Source: Branchiostoma floridae (Eukaryota > Chordata > Leptocardii > Amphioxiformes > Branchiostomatidae). Taken from it: a stretch of DNA of 64,000 nucleotides. The DNA is taken from positions 18,134,684 to 18,198,683 of the forward strand of contig NC_049989.1 in NCBI RefSeq assembly GCF_000003815.2, given 5' to 3'. The notes under the pieces are model-generated. The model was not told where the DNA came from, searched no databases, and worked only from the letters and a program-made list of their open reading frames with translations. The position numbers and the translations under genes are program-made. Below are positions 11,481 through 22,224 of this stretch, piece by piece. Position 1 is the stretch's first letter, and every line of letters starts with the position of its first letter.

Positions 11481-12639
11481 GCAGGACAAGAGTGGCAGAA
11501 AAGTTACACAGAAGAAGTGGCAAGGGTAACCTATAACAGCAACATGTAACTGGAGAAAATGATGCGTTGACAATTTGTCAATTCAGTGTGGCTAGAGAAA
11601 TCGTCGTAAACGTACCGGTATTATGATAATAGATGTTATAATTGCTCCTGTCTTTTCTGTAGAGGGGAAAAATGGTGCTGCACTCTCATGGCCAAACTCT
11701 TATGATTTCTTTAATGAAGGACATGATCCTACCACATACCGGTGTTTATGAGTGACAATCTGTTCATAAATTACTAGCTTCATAAGTTGTCCTGTTCAAC
11801 CACATACAAACATTGTAACATACAAATACAAAAAAACTGTCGGCTGTCTCGGCAAGGGTAGAAAGTTACCCGATTAGCTGCTAAAGAATCAATTGATTTG
11901 TCATCATTCAATCATGCAGATATGCATGGGTTAAATAAATAATAAGATGTAAGTATTATGGTTGATAATTGGCATGATGTAGTGATTTCAGAACATTTTT
12001 AGGTGAAAATGTTGGCTTGTTCACTATGTTCACTCACAAAACTGATCACAGCAACACAGTAAAGGAGAGGTAACCTAAAGTTATACAACTGTAACGTTAT
12101 GTACCCTTGACTGTGAATATTATTGCAATAGTTGAATAGCAAGCTGAGTCAGAAGGAAAAGGCGACTAAAAGTTTTGTGTACATTACAACACAACCCTTT
12201 GATTTAGAAGTATCTTTGTGTATCGACCAATGAGGAGCCATCGCTGCAGGGCAGGGTGCACCAAATCAAAGACAACTTACTGTAGACTTGTCATTCTTTT
12301 TGTTCACTCACTCTTGAAATCTGACCGACTAGACCGGTCTAACCAGAGCCCTGTTGTGACAATGATGAGCAGAGGGGTTGCTGAAACTAGAAGGGGGCAA
12401 TCTTGCGACCTTTCTCACATATTACAGTGACCTTGAATTGTCTGGACAATGCGGTGTAGGGATTTTTGCCGTCTTGGTGCTTCTTCTGGTACTGCTGCTA
12501 GTTCAGTTTGTAAGTATGATTGCTGAAAATACTTGATGTATTTCAGGTAGTCTGAAGGACTAAGCCTTTTTTCTCATGAGGGTGCGTCATAGTTGTTTTT
12601 ACTTTGCCGCCATTTTGTAATGGATAAGCAGTAGTCTCC

Positions 12640-12900
12640 CGAATTGTAGTGCAGTGGTTAGTGACCCTACCTCTGGAGTCTAGACCGAGAAGCTGTGAGT
12701 TTGAGTCCCGACTGTTGTCACTCACTATCATGCAGGCTACTGGAAAGGGTTGCAGTCCTTAGGACTGGATGATTGTTGTTAAACTGTGGTCTACTAGTCT
12801 AGTACATTCGTTGTGCTTGCCGAAAAGTCAGCCAGGGAAATTCTCCTGGTACAATGACCTGTAAATACTGTGTACAGTAATCTGTCTTCTTTGTCCTGAT
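12640..12900 (+). repeat. tRNA-derived SINE
   Basis: A box: TAGTGCAGTGGTTAGTGACC (12647-12666). B box-like: GAGTTTGAGTCCC about 40 bases downstream. This is the layout of a tRNA-derived pol III promoter. The body continues to roughly 12900 with no clear tail. Confidence 0.65.
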
Positions 12901-12945
12901 CAGTGGAGGAATAACTGGTTCAAGATCACTTTCAAATATAGGACA

Positions 12946-13042
12946 TGAACATTTTGGTCATTTGTCTCTTCAGGAACTACAATTGTAGCATTTTGTGGAC
13001 ATTTTGGTTCCTGAAAAGACAAATGACCAAAACATTTTTTAA
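12946..13042. repeat. Inverted repeat, ~30-bp arms
   Basis: The arms AACATTTTGGTCATTTGTC and its complement GACAAATGACCAAAACATT enclose a loop containing ACAATTGT. It could fold into a long hairpin, and is probably a MITE remnant. Confidence 0.6.
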
Positions 13043-13636
13043 CATTATATTCTGATCATTTTATGTCTGAAGGTTTGAAGGTCATGACATCTTGACTATG
13101 TTTTCATTCTGGTCTAGATGTATCTGATTTGTTTTCTACCCTGTGTTCTATATAAAGTAATGATAGGTTTATGAATAGTTGAGCAATCAACCTACACATT
13201 TTACTACATTGCATGGCAGGCTGGCTTTTGTCCATTCTTGTTATTGTTTAGTAGCCAGTGATATTAATTTCTCTAAAAAATAATTCTAGGTTTTATATCA
13301 AAATACATTTTGATCAATTTCATGTCTGGAAGATCAGATTCTTAATGCAGGCTTAAACATTGAGTTTTAGACTATTTAGTTTAAATTGGGTATTTAATGG
13401 GCTGTAAAATGGGTCACAGTTGAATACAGTAGTAGTAGTAGCATCTCTGGTCAGTCAGTTTGCCTTAGTAACAGGATCCATGGTTAAAGCATGGGGGTCC
13501 TTGTTCCCCTCTAAAGAAAAACGCTGCTAATGTAAGGTCCTAAAAGATCACTGGTAAAATGTTTGACTTGATGTTAAATGTTGGGAATGTTGTGCACCGT
13601 TATGTCTAAACTTTAACTTTTGTACGTCCTCTCCAG

Positions 13637-13719
13637 GTCTAGTTTCCACATATGGTGTAACACAGTAGAGGAGGATGTCATCCCCAGAGAAAGAAGAGTA
13701 CCTGGTCATTGAGAAAGGG
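13637..13719 (+). CDS. Gene 1 exon with start codon (first coding exon)
   Basis: The start codon is at 13675, giving MSSPEKEEYLVIEKG. An in-frame TAG at 13666-13668 lies just upstream, so translation cannot begin earlier in this exon. A pyrimidine-rich acceptor (GTCCTCTCCAG) ends at 13636, so a non-coding exon should precede it. The donor is GGG|GTGAGT, phase 0, and 15 codons are coded. The reading continues into the phase-0 exons at 16191, 18776, 19290, 21580 and 22225, which together make one acidic N-terminal leader before the giant exon. The peptide matches no family I know. The exon is supported by splice signals and frame only. Confidence 0.75.
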
Positions 13720-13845
13720 GTGAGTCATGTTTTCTTGTTAGTCCTTGATTCCATGAAATCAAAACAAAGTTTGCTGTATACAGATAAGGCCACTGCAAAC
13801 AAGCTGCAAAATGAGAAAATATATGCTGTAGATTAAAACGATACA

Positions 13846-14024
13846 ATGTTAGTTCACCTTTATCCGTGGGGTAACCTATATCTGTTGTGTTGCTAAACAG
13901 GGTATCCAGGGATATCAAGTCGACAGACTGAAGTTTCAAATTGTAATATTTTCAGAATATTGCAGTTTGAAACCACCATCTGTATACTTGATATCCCTAA
14001 ATACATTGTTCTTAAAAAGCGTTA
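13846..14024. mobile_element. TAACGCTAG-type MITE in intron 1, decayed copy
   Basis: TTAGTTCACCTTTATCCG, then GGGTAACCTATATCTG, near the left; GATATCAAGTCGACAG inside; a GCGTTA end at 14024. The right arm is truncated relative to the complete copy at 57921-58145. Confidence 0.7.
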
Positions 14025-14474
14025 GTAAAATGGTCAATTGAGTGAAGCCCTCCCAGGTAAAAAAAAGATGTGCTAGGACAATGATAGAAAATTTATGGTG
14101 GGCTATGTGTGACAGGCTATAACTTTTAACCGTGGAAAACAGTTCTTATATTTGTGAACTTGGTAGAATTTTTTTCATCATAACAAAAAGATAAAATGTA
14201 AGTTAAAAAAGAAGGAAAATACCCCATGTACAATCCTCTGGCACAGGTGGATTTCATTCGAGCTCCATTCATTGGTACCCAGTAATAGATCTATCACAGG
14301 TGGAATAAAAGACATCTCTCTCCATTTTAACCACATCATGAATGTTTGACACTGAGCAATGATAGGGCCATGGCAGAAGGAGGTCACAGTTGAGAAATAG
14401 ATCAGATAAAGAAAAATGATGACTTCCTTACCACACATTTTTTAGCCATCATCTCATGCATATCTTTCACATAC

Positions 14475-14662
14475 CTGTGAAATTTGCTTGTTCAGACGGA
14501 AAAATATTTCACTCCAGTCACGAAGATCTGAACTTCATGACGTGAAACTGATGCAAAGTATTTTCGTAAGCTAAAAATGACAGATTCTACGATGACAATC
14601 ATTGGCTCCAAATATTGAGTAGGACAGAAAACAAATTAAAACTGGAGACAGCACTAGTTAGC
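14475..14662. mobile_element. Dispersed ~215-bp repeat, copy 4 (intron 1)
   Basis: Shares GAAATTTGCTTGTTCAGA, the CTTCATGACGTGAAACTGATG block, TAAGCTAAAAATGACAGATT and the GGAGACAGCACT end with copies at 4256, 5163 and 7810. Confidence 0.6.
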
Positions 14663-15836
14663 ATATTTCATTGATAAAATCCTATGAAATGGCCAATACA
14701 TGATTGTATATCCTTCAAGAAGAACTTGGTTGATAACTATAAACTAAAACTAAAGGAGACATATATGATGGATCATTTTTATATGTATTTCTTTCTCGAC
14801 CCTACTTGGTTTGCAGCATAATTACTCCATTCTTCAATCTGCCTGCTAGAGTCCTCTAGGGTTCATTTTGACATGGAATAAAACAGAGGACAAAGATGAA
14901 AATAGAAATTTTCTCAGAAAGACTTGATGAGTACAGGAATGTATACATAGTGGAAGAATTGAGACATTTGTCTCTGTTTCCGTAGCCTTGTTGTCTCCAA
15001 AAAGATTAATTTCCCAAGCTTACAGGCCCCAGAGCATGTCGTCTGTTACTCAGGCCTAGGAAAAAAGTAGTTGTGTTTCCGGGAACCTGACCAACCCTAT
15101 TAGAAATCTTCTGTTTTTTTTGTCAGCTGTAGGCAAGGGAAATATTTTCAATCTGACATCTATGTAGTGAAATTCAAAGCAGAATTCTTGTATTTTGAAC
15201 GCTGTTAACAGATTAAGGCTTTGAACACATGTAAGAACTTGTAAAAATTGAACGTCTTTGTTAGATTTTATCCATATGTTTGTGCTTGTATCTATGTGGT
15301 TACAGTATGGCGTTGAAAATATCAGAGCCATGTATTTCAATTTTATATTCATTTGGTGAACTGTACTTGTTCACTTCATCCAAAATCTGAAAAACAAACA
15401 CAAAGAGAATCCCTACCTACCATTACCCTATTTTTTTCTGGACTGTAACCAGAAACACAAATTCTTTTCCCGAGGCCTTAGTACAACAATATATAGCTTG
15501 TGAGGAGGAAATCTATTGATCTAGACTACTCCTTTTAATCCCAGCAACAAATTAAATGTTCACCAGCTCTGCTGTGTGCTTCATTAGCTGACTCATGATG
15601 AGTCTCTGTGTGAAAAAAAAGGTGTCTCAATAAGTAGGTCTCATTTCCGGATTGAAGCTGGAAAAATGAGTCATCAAATTGCACCAACATTGATGGAGGT
15701 TGTAGACATCCAGGTAATGTTAATGAAATGTTCAATACAAAAATTTCTTAAGCAACTGGAAAAGTTTTGAAGCGTTTTTCATCAGTAACTTGAGTTATTA
15801 ACTTAATTAATTAATGATGTGGGCAGTCTTAAGCTG

Positions 15837-16148
15837 TAACGCTATTTCACCTTTATTCGCGGAGTGACCTATATCTGTTGTAGTTAAAAACAGGATCTTT
15901 GGGGATGCCATGTCGACGGACGGTGGTTTCAAGCTGCAATTTTTGATTTTGACCTTTATATTAACCATTAGCATTGATACATCTTCAGCCTAAGTTGTTT
16001 TTTTAAGATTCCAAAACATTTTGAAAATATTTTGAGAATATTGCAATTTTAAGCCCCGTCTATGGACCTTGCATAGGTAAATACCCTGTTTTTGATGATA
16101 TGGATATGGTCACACCCCCACACCCCTGATAAAGGTGAACTAGCGTTA
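15837..16148. mobile_element. TAACGCTAG-type MITE immediately upstream of gene 1 exon 2
   Basis: Left end TAACGCTATTTCACCTTTAT and right end GATAAAGGTGAACTAGCGTTA (split here: GATAAAGGTG, AACTAGCGTTA). The interior shares the GTCGACGGACGGTGG block. It ends only 42 bases before the exon acceptor at 16190, so it sits in the polypyrimidine/branch region of that intron. Confidence 0.75.
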
Positions 16149-16190
16149 AATCTTGAATGTGACCATTGTGACCTTTGACATTTTGTGCAG

Positions 16191-16271
16191 GCCATGGGCG
16201 ATGAGTCATCATCGAGGCTGGGGCAGCGTGTGGTTGGTGAACAGGTGGTTGTCAACGAGGATGGGTCCAGG
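16191..16271 (+). CDS. Gene 1 coding exon 2
   Basis: Acceptor TTTTGTGCAG|GCC and donor AGG|GTACGT enclose 81 bases, 27 codons with no stop, phase 0 on both sides. It encodes AMGDESSSRLGQRVVGEQ followed by VVVNEDGSR. The valine-rich VVGEQVVVNEDGSRTV reading across into exon 3 suggests a short beta-hairpin-like segment with alternating hydrophobic residues. Because the exon is symmetric (length a multiple of three, phase 0) it could be skipped without frame loss. Confidence 0.8.
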
Positions 16272-17221
16272 GTACGTGCAGAACTTGTGTTTCTCGCAAG
16301 CATGAAATTTATAGAATGTGTGAAGAAATTGTTTTAGTTCTTTGTCATGATAAGAACTATTGTTCGAGCTGGACAGCACAAATCTTCAACATCTTTCTTT
16401 CTCTATTCACAATTATGATACAACTCATTACATGGGTCAGCCTAAGTAGCTTGCGCTTGTAACGGCTGACTCACAAAAATGCAGACGGACATCCACAGAG
16501 TTCGTTCAATAAGCATTACAATAACAATACAATATAAAATAATCAATAACCATAAAATGTGTCTTACATCACCATAGCAAAGATTCTCCCTGTTTTCAAC
16601 ATTACTTACAGTACATGAATTCAATATAGGGGAAGTATTACAATGTTGAAAAATCTTTTTGAAAGTTACTTAGCCCATACAAGGATCCAGACGTGTTGTA
16701 AAATGTGACCATTCATTCTTAATGCTGAGACCCCATTTAACTCCTAGAAATCAAGTTGTAACTTTTTGAATAACCTAGTCAACAAACAAACAAACAAAAG
16801 TAAATGATAATAGATGAAAGTGCAAACACATTGTGCAGTTAACACAAGTTATATTTTGGAAAGAGGAATGATCATGAATGATGATAATCAGCTTTTTTGG
16901 TGCTGAGAAAGTTGGTAGACTGGGACATGTCCTTGGTGCTGAAAACGTGATCCTTTGGAAGTTCTTTTCCCAGACTGACTCAGGAGCACAAATTTGGTTT
17001 AAAAAAGCATGGATAGAGACAAATGTTTGGGCATAGACCCTGCAAATTTCCCCAAGGATTATCAATTGCTTTCTTCTTCGTCTTCTTCTCTTGACATTGG
17101 AGGAGTAACTCTGGAAGCCACTGAGATCTTCTTCCCTCTAGCATGTCCAAAAAATGTCTTTAGTCCAATAGTAAGAAGTGCCATCTTTACTTGGGTTGTT
17201 ATTATTTTGCTCATTCCACGT

Positions 17222-17304
17222 AGATAGACTCTTGCTTCAAACTGCAATATTTTCAAAATTTTTGTAAATTCCCCTTGGATAAAGGTACGTGTAAACTAGC
17301 GTTA
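17222..17304. mobile_element. TAACGCTAG-type MITE fragment (right end)
   Basis: Holds the TTCAAACTGCAATATTTTC block and ends GGATAAAGGTACGTG then AAACTAGCGTTA, matching the right half of the family. Confidence 0.55.
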
Positions 17305-17370
17305 CAGGCCCAGACCTGTAACATTCCCAAAACCTGTACTTGATTTTGATGGTACCTTTGAATACACAGA

Positions 17371-17842
17371 ACAGAATGTTGGCCAGTCTCCAAATGGACA
17401 CCTCTATTTGTTCCCTGCAAAGTTTTGGAACCTTATTACATCTGTTCCACTGACACATTAGTCTCCTGCAGCATCTGACCTAATTCTATATGATTATGAT
17501 GTTGTTACAATTTTTTAGTTGAGGACAAGAAATTTTCTCAACTTCTTGGGCATTTCACATTGAAATCATGTGTTTTTTTTTTCTGTTGGGTTTGACGTTA
17601 CATAAGATACAACACAGTGTATTCAGTATCACCAGAGGCCACAGGCTTCTTGTCAAACTGTTCAGATCCGGACAGATACGTTTTACTTGTAGTTGATGTT
17701 ACATGTAGATTCACAACCTAGGACAGAATGTTGGCCTGTTTCCAAATGGACACCTCTATTTGTTCCCTGCAAGCAAAGTTTTGGAACCTGATTACACTGT
17801 TCCACTGACATTAGTCTCCTGCTGCGTCTGGACCAGTCCTAT
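17371..17842. repeat. Direct repeat pair in intron 2
   Basis: Copy 1 (17371-17491) and copy 2 (17723-17842) share ACAGAATGTTGGCC, TCCAAATGGACACCTCTATT, TGTTCCCTGCAA and TTAGTCTCCTGC. They are separated by about 230 bases of unrelated sequence. No frame is conserved between them. Confidence 0.75.
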
Positions 17843-18084
17843 AACTCAGTCTCGTCTGGCTGAAATGAGGACCGGCCAGACACATTTTTCCTTCATGTCG
17901 ATGCTAGTTTAGATATGTACATCTCTGTTATACTGGCTGTAAGCCAAGGGCTTTGTATGGTTGCCTCTTTGTCATTGAGCAAGTGTGATGGAGGAACCCT
18001 TTGTGGTTAAGCCCAGGATTCACCCAGACTCTGTAGTTACTGTGTGACTATCATTGATCATGTACATGAATAATATCAATCATA

Positions 18085-18314
18085 GCCTGGGTGCTATACA
18101 ATTTATTTTACCAGTGTTCCCATATTTGCTTCCTCAAAAAAAAAAAAATACTCTGTTAAGTTTGCTATTGCTCCCATACTTGCTTCCTCACAAAAAATGC
18201 CATCTTATCTTATTTTACATTGCAGTTTATTGGGGCTCAAATACATGTTCCCTTGAAATGTTGCAAGGGAGCAAGCATGGGAGCCTTGGAAAACTAAATA
18301 GACAGCACCCAGGC
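18085..18314. mobile_element. TA-flanked MITE (TAGCCTGGGTGCT ends)
   Basis: Termini GCCTGGGTGCT and AGCACCCAGGC are exact inverted repeats flanked by TA at 18083-18084 and 18315-18316. Internal TTGCTTCCTCA is repeated twice and its complement-like GGGAGCAAGCATGGGAGC lies on the right. Confidence 0.7.
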
Positions 18315-18775
18315 TAATTGATTTGTTTTCAATGTTATAAAATATAATCATTTCTACTAGTATTAAAACCTCTGGGCTATATATACAACGCCATGCTTCC
18401 TCCTTGAAAGAATGGAATTACATTAACCTGAAGTTTTGTTCTTAAAGTCTAAAGTCTATATAAAAGTCTATATGGGCTGTAACCTAACCGAAGCATCTAT
18501 AATAATTGTTAGCATACCTTTTTACGATCCTTTTTCAGCCACCCTTTACGCTTTGTGGCACATAGATATAAACATTAATGTTGCTTGGCAGAAGTACATG
18601 TATTAGACACAATGATTGTGCATGATGTGTTTTTCGCATGGGTGTGGTTAGTGCAGGACATGCAATATTTTCACGACGTGTGTTTTTTTGCACATGTAAC
18701 GTTATGGCTTGTGATCATGAGTTTTGCACGATGTATTGTTTTTGCATGACGTGTGGTTTGCCCTCTCTCACACAG

Positions 18776-18823
18776 ACGGTCATAAGAACTGTGGAGGAGA
18801 CCTTTGAAGAGGAGGTGGAGGAG
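18776..18823 (+). CDS. Gene 1 coding exon 3
   Basis: Acceptor CTCTCACACAG|ACG and donor GAG|GTCAGT enclose 48 bases (16 codons, phase 0): TVIRTVEETFEEEVEE. This is strongly acidic and could be helical. It is one of four micro-exons of 48-111 bases, all of symmetric phase. No similarity is recognised. Confidence 0.75.
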
Positions 18824-19289
18824 GTCAGTGCTAACCTGTTCTGTGTGGGTTGATTGACATGCTAACCGTTAACCTAAGACAGCACATGTTAATGACATGG
18901 GAACAACGATGTTCAGAACTTCTATCAGGTTTTTGGAAGGGGTTTACACATGTTCAACAATTACACATAATCAAGGTCTCAATATGAAGGATTGATACTA
19001 GATATTGTCAGACTGAGTACTGCCAACAAAAATTATAGATTTTCTCTAATTTTGTTTAGAAGTTATAGTTGCAGTACTGGAAAATTCTATCCATATTTCC
19101 CCTATAGTATGAAACTGGTCACAAAGAAGGGTTTTGAATGAGGCACAAAATGTTCAGCTGCTGAAAAGTTGCCATCGCAAAACATGTGATAATATGACAG
19201 ATTGCTCAGTGGCTAAGCTTATTGACTGAATTTGTTACAATGTTGAATTCAGACAACTTCTCCTAAACTGTGTATGTTGTGCTTCACAG

Positions 19290-19340
19290 GAGTTTCACAG
19301 TAGTGCGTCATCTGCCACATCTACCGACAGCTCTCCAGCT
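19290..19340 (+). CDS. Gene 1 coding exon 4
   Basis: Acceptor TGTGCTTCACAG|GAG and donor GCT|GTAAGT enclose 51 bases (17 codons, phase 0): EFHSSASSATSTDSSPA. It is a serine/threonine-rich linker with several potential phosphosites. It is symmetric like its neighbours. Confidence 0.78.
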
Positions 19341-19375
19341 GTAAGTACTTCATTTATGGTTACAAATGGCCACAG

Positions 19376-19545
19376 ATGTATGAAGAATATGCACACAATC
19401 ATCTGCAGATGTTTGTTGATGCACACCATCAGCAGCTGCAGATCTGCTGCAGCTGTCTGCAGAATATGCACACAATCAGCTGCATATCCCTGCAGAATAT
19501 ACACAAAATCAGCTGCAGATGTATGCAGATCCAACACATTATGCT
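19376..19545. repeat. Minisatellite in intron 4
   Basis: Degenerate units of roughly 27-30 bp built on GCAGAATATGCACACAATCA and GCTGCAGAT recur about five times just after exon 4. The apparent frames here come from this repeat. Confidence 0.65.
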
Positions 19546-20124
19546 GCATGGTTCAGACACATACATGTACATACAATGTGTGGTAATAATTAGCACATTC
19601 ACACTTCACTGCACATATGAATTACGATTGTGATTCACCCCCCAAAAAATGCATATTACCTGCTACGATGACACCAACAAATACCCATCTGTGTTTGGAA
19701 TTGAAATTAGGAACTCTAGACCAATAAGCCAGGTCATGATTTCAACAGCACATGCACAAGGTGAAAGGTAAAGGCTCCTAACTTGTTAACAGATCTTGTC
19801 TATACATCATGTATGTCTCAAGGGCCTTCAACTTGACATATTACTCACAATGCATTATAACATGCATGCATAGTTCAAATTATGAACTACTGGTTACAAG
19901 TCATTATTCAGTAATTAGCGACCTCTTTGCACGTCTTGAAAGTACACAAGAAAACAATTTGTGTTCAATAGATATAAAAGGTTTAGACGTCTTTCATTCA
20001 TAAATAAGCAACTTTATTCCTCATCAAGTGAATCTAAAGCCGTAATGGTTGAACATCTGCAGAGATGAGTTCATGTAGTTTTGATAGGGAAGAGTAGCAT
20101 TTGTGCAAATTTGGTAACATAATG

Positions 20125-20370
20125 GGGATGTCCCTGTAGCTCAACTGGTAGTAGCCTCACAGTTGAGCTCCTGGTTCTTGTTATAGTTTGTCTTTCCGAA
20201 GGGACATAAAATGGGATTGAAGTGCCTCAAGCATGTTAATGGGGAAGGGCTAGCAACCCCTCCATGTGAAATACACCATGCTAATGGAACAGCAAGGAAA
20301 CTAATGCTACCCTATATAGCTATGTGCCACTATGGACTAAAAGGGTCCCAAGGAGTGATAATGTATTGAT
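20125..20370 (+). repeat. tRNA-derived SINE, degenerate
   Basis: A box-like CTGTAGCTCAACTGGTAGTAG at 20133-20153 (written in two parts: CTGTAGCTCAAC, TGGTAGTAG), then CTCCTGGTTCTTG in the B-box position. The body contains GGAAGGGCTAGCAACCCCTCC. The limits are approximate. Confidence 0.5.
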
Positions 20371-21579
20371 CTAATTGATGATAAGAATCCAAAATTTATG
20401 TAGTTTGTGGGATCTCTGGGGTCTACTTAGTCTGTGTAACGCAAACTCCACTGTCCAGGGCTGTAACTGGCCCCGGATGTTGGTCGGGCTGCTATAAGCG
20501 AGATTAAATCAGGCTAGGGTCTATTATGTTGCAGATAAAGCTTTATGATATTGACACTTTTTACAGATTTAATTAAAGCACTCTTTGGTCTTGTAAGACA
20601 CTTTTGTTGGATCTTCGTTCTGTAAGGTTTCACAGTAGCGTCACAAATTACGTTTTTTTAGGACCATGGTGTAGATACATAGTAATGTAATGCCTTGCGA
20701 TACTATATATTTAGTTATTCAGAATGTGATGTTTTGGTGTCCTACTGTTCTTCACTGAACCCAGATGTGACTTCTAACTATGTTTTATTCTGGTGGTGGT
20801 CTTGGTGTTGGCATCATCCTAAGGTATGCTGTCCATGGGTATAATACCGTACATTTTGTATTCATATGGTTTCACTTCAACACGGGGTGATGATTCAATA
20901 CTTTCACAGTTTAGTCCATAAGTTTCCTATAATGGATAAACTACACATTGAGGCATGTTGAATCATAATGTTGTCATGATCCCAGTATGCCAGACACACC
21001 CACTATTGTTACGTTATAACACAAACTCACTTAGATTTTTTTCTTTACATTCTGTACAGACTGCCAATTTGAAAATATTTCTTTAGCTGGGGATTAGTTC
21101 TAATAACAATGTAAAAAGAATACTGAACAGGATACCACAATCTCCGGAGTAGGACAAAATAGACAAAGCAAAAATGTCACTGTCTAGTGTGTCTATGTGT
21201 GTGGAAAAATTACTTTGGCAAAAACATTCAACTTTGAGATGGTATCTTAAATGCATTGCAAATTGCAAACAAAGCAGAAGCAGAACAATTGCATAGTACA
21301 CGAAGAATCAAAGGCATGCTTAGATACATTAAGGATCAAATAACAGCTGTTTCTACTGATAAGGTATCTTAAGTCTTGTGCAAGTATGGATAATGTCAGG
21401 TGTTGTTAACAGCATCAAACTCTTCCTTGAAAATACATTCAATCATCACTTATTATATAACTTATAACGTTAATCATTTTCTCCGTCATGTTAACTCATA
21501 CTAATCCTTCCATGTCCCTGTTCATACATTCCATTCCCCCCTTCTCACCACGTGTCATCCCTGGTCCCCACCCTCACAG

Positions 21580-21690
21580 ATCAGGGCACGGGGCGGGCCC
21601 ATGCGCATCTATATCAAGAAGGGCTTCCGACTCTTCGGCTCTCCTGATAGGGGAAAGCGCAAAATTAAACGCAAGGTCAAACGTACCAAG
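21580..21690 (+). CDS. Gene 1 coding exon 5 (basic)
   Basis: Acceptor CCCACCCTCACAG|ATC and donor AAG|GTACTT enclose 111 bases (37 codons, phase 0). The peptide starts IRARGGPMRIYIKKGFRLFG and ends SPDRGKRKIKRKVKRTK. It is strongly basic, in contrast to the acidic exons 2-3, and its tail (KRKIKRKVKRTK) resembles a nuclear-localisation or acidic-lipid-binding stretch; neither role is proven. It joins in frame to LRTESFTERYEGED at the start of the giant exon. Confidence 0.8.
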
Positions 21691-22224
21691 GTACTTTAAC
21701 ACCTTCGTGGACGTGGCTCTTCTTTCATTGTCTGGTGCACTGGTGGCTGATGCTGCCCTTTGTCGTTATCTTCAATCATTGCTTTGACATTGTAATCGGT
21801 GCACGTGGTCAAGGTTGGATTTTCGGTGGTTTAACTGCACTCTGTCCTGTCTTTTCCTCTTCTAATGCATCATCTATCCATCGATGTGTCTTGTGATAAA
21901 GTCTATACTTTCTGCCAGATTGTTAGAGACTTTAGGCTTAGTTGAACAGCATGGTAGAAACCTGTTAGCTTAATGTTGAATGCTTTGAATTATTCAATCT
22001 ATATTGTGAATTTACTTTGTTGTAAGAATGGATGCTTCCCTTTGTGGGCATTTAGGTTTTTGATGAAGCTTTTGCTCTGGAAGGTGAGCTGCTTCTAGAT
22101 AGTTATCAGGAATGTTGAAAGGGTGCTTTGTAGATGGTTATAGATACATCTGATGGCTAAAGCGGCTTTTAGAATATATTGTGTTTTTGACTGATAATCG
22201 TTTCCTCCCATGCCAATGTCACAG

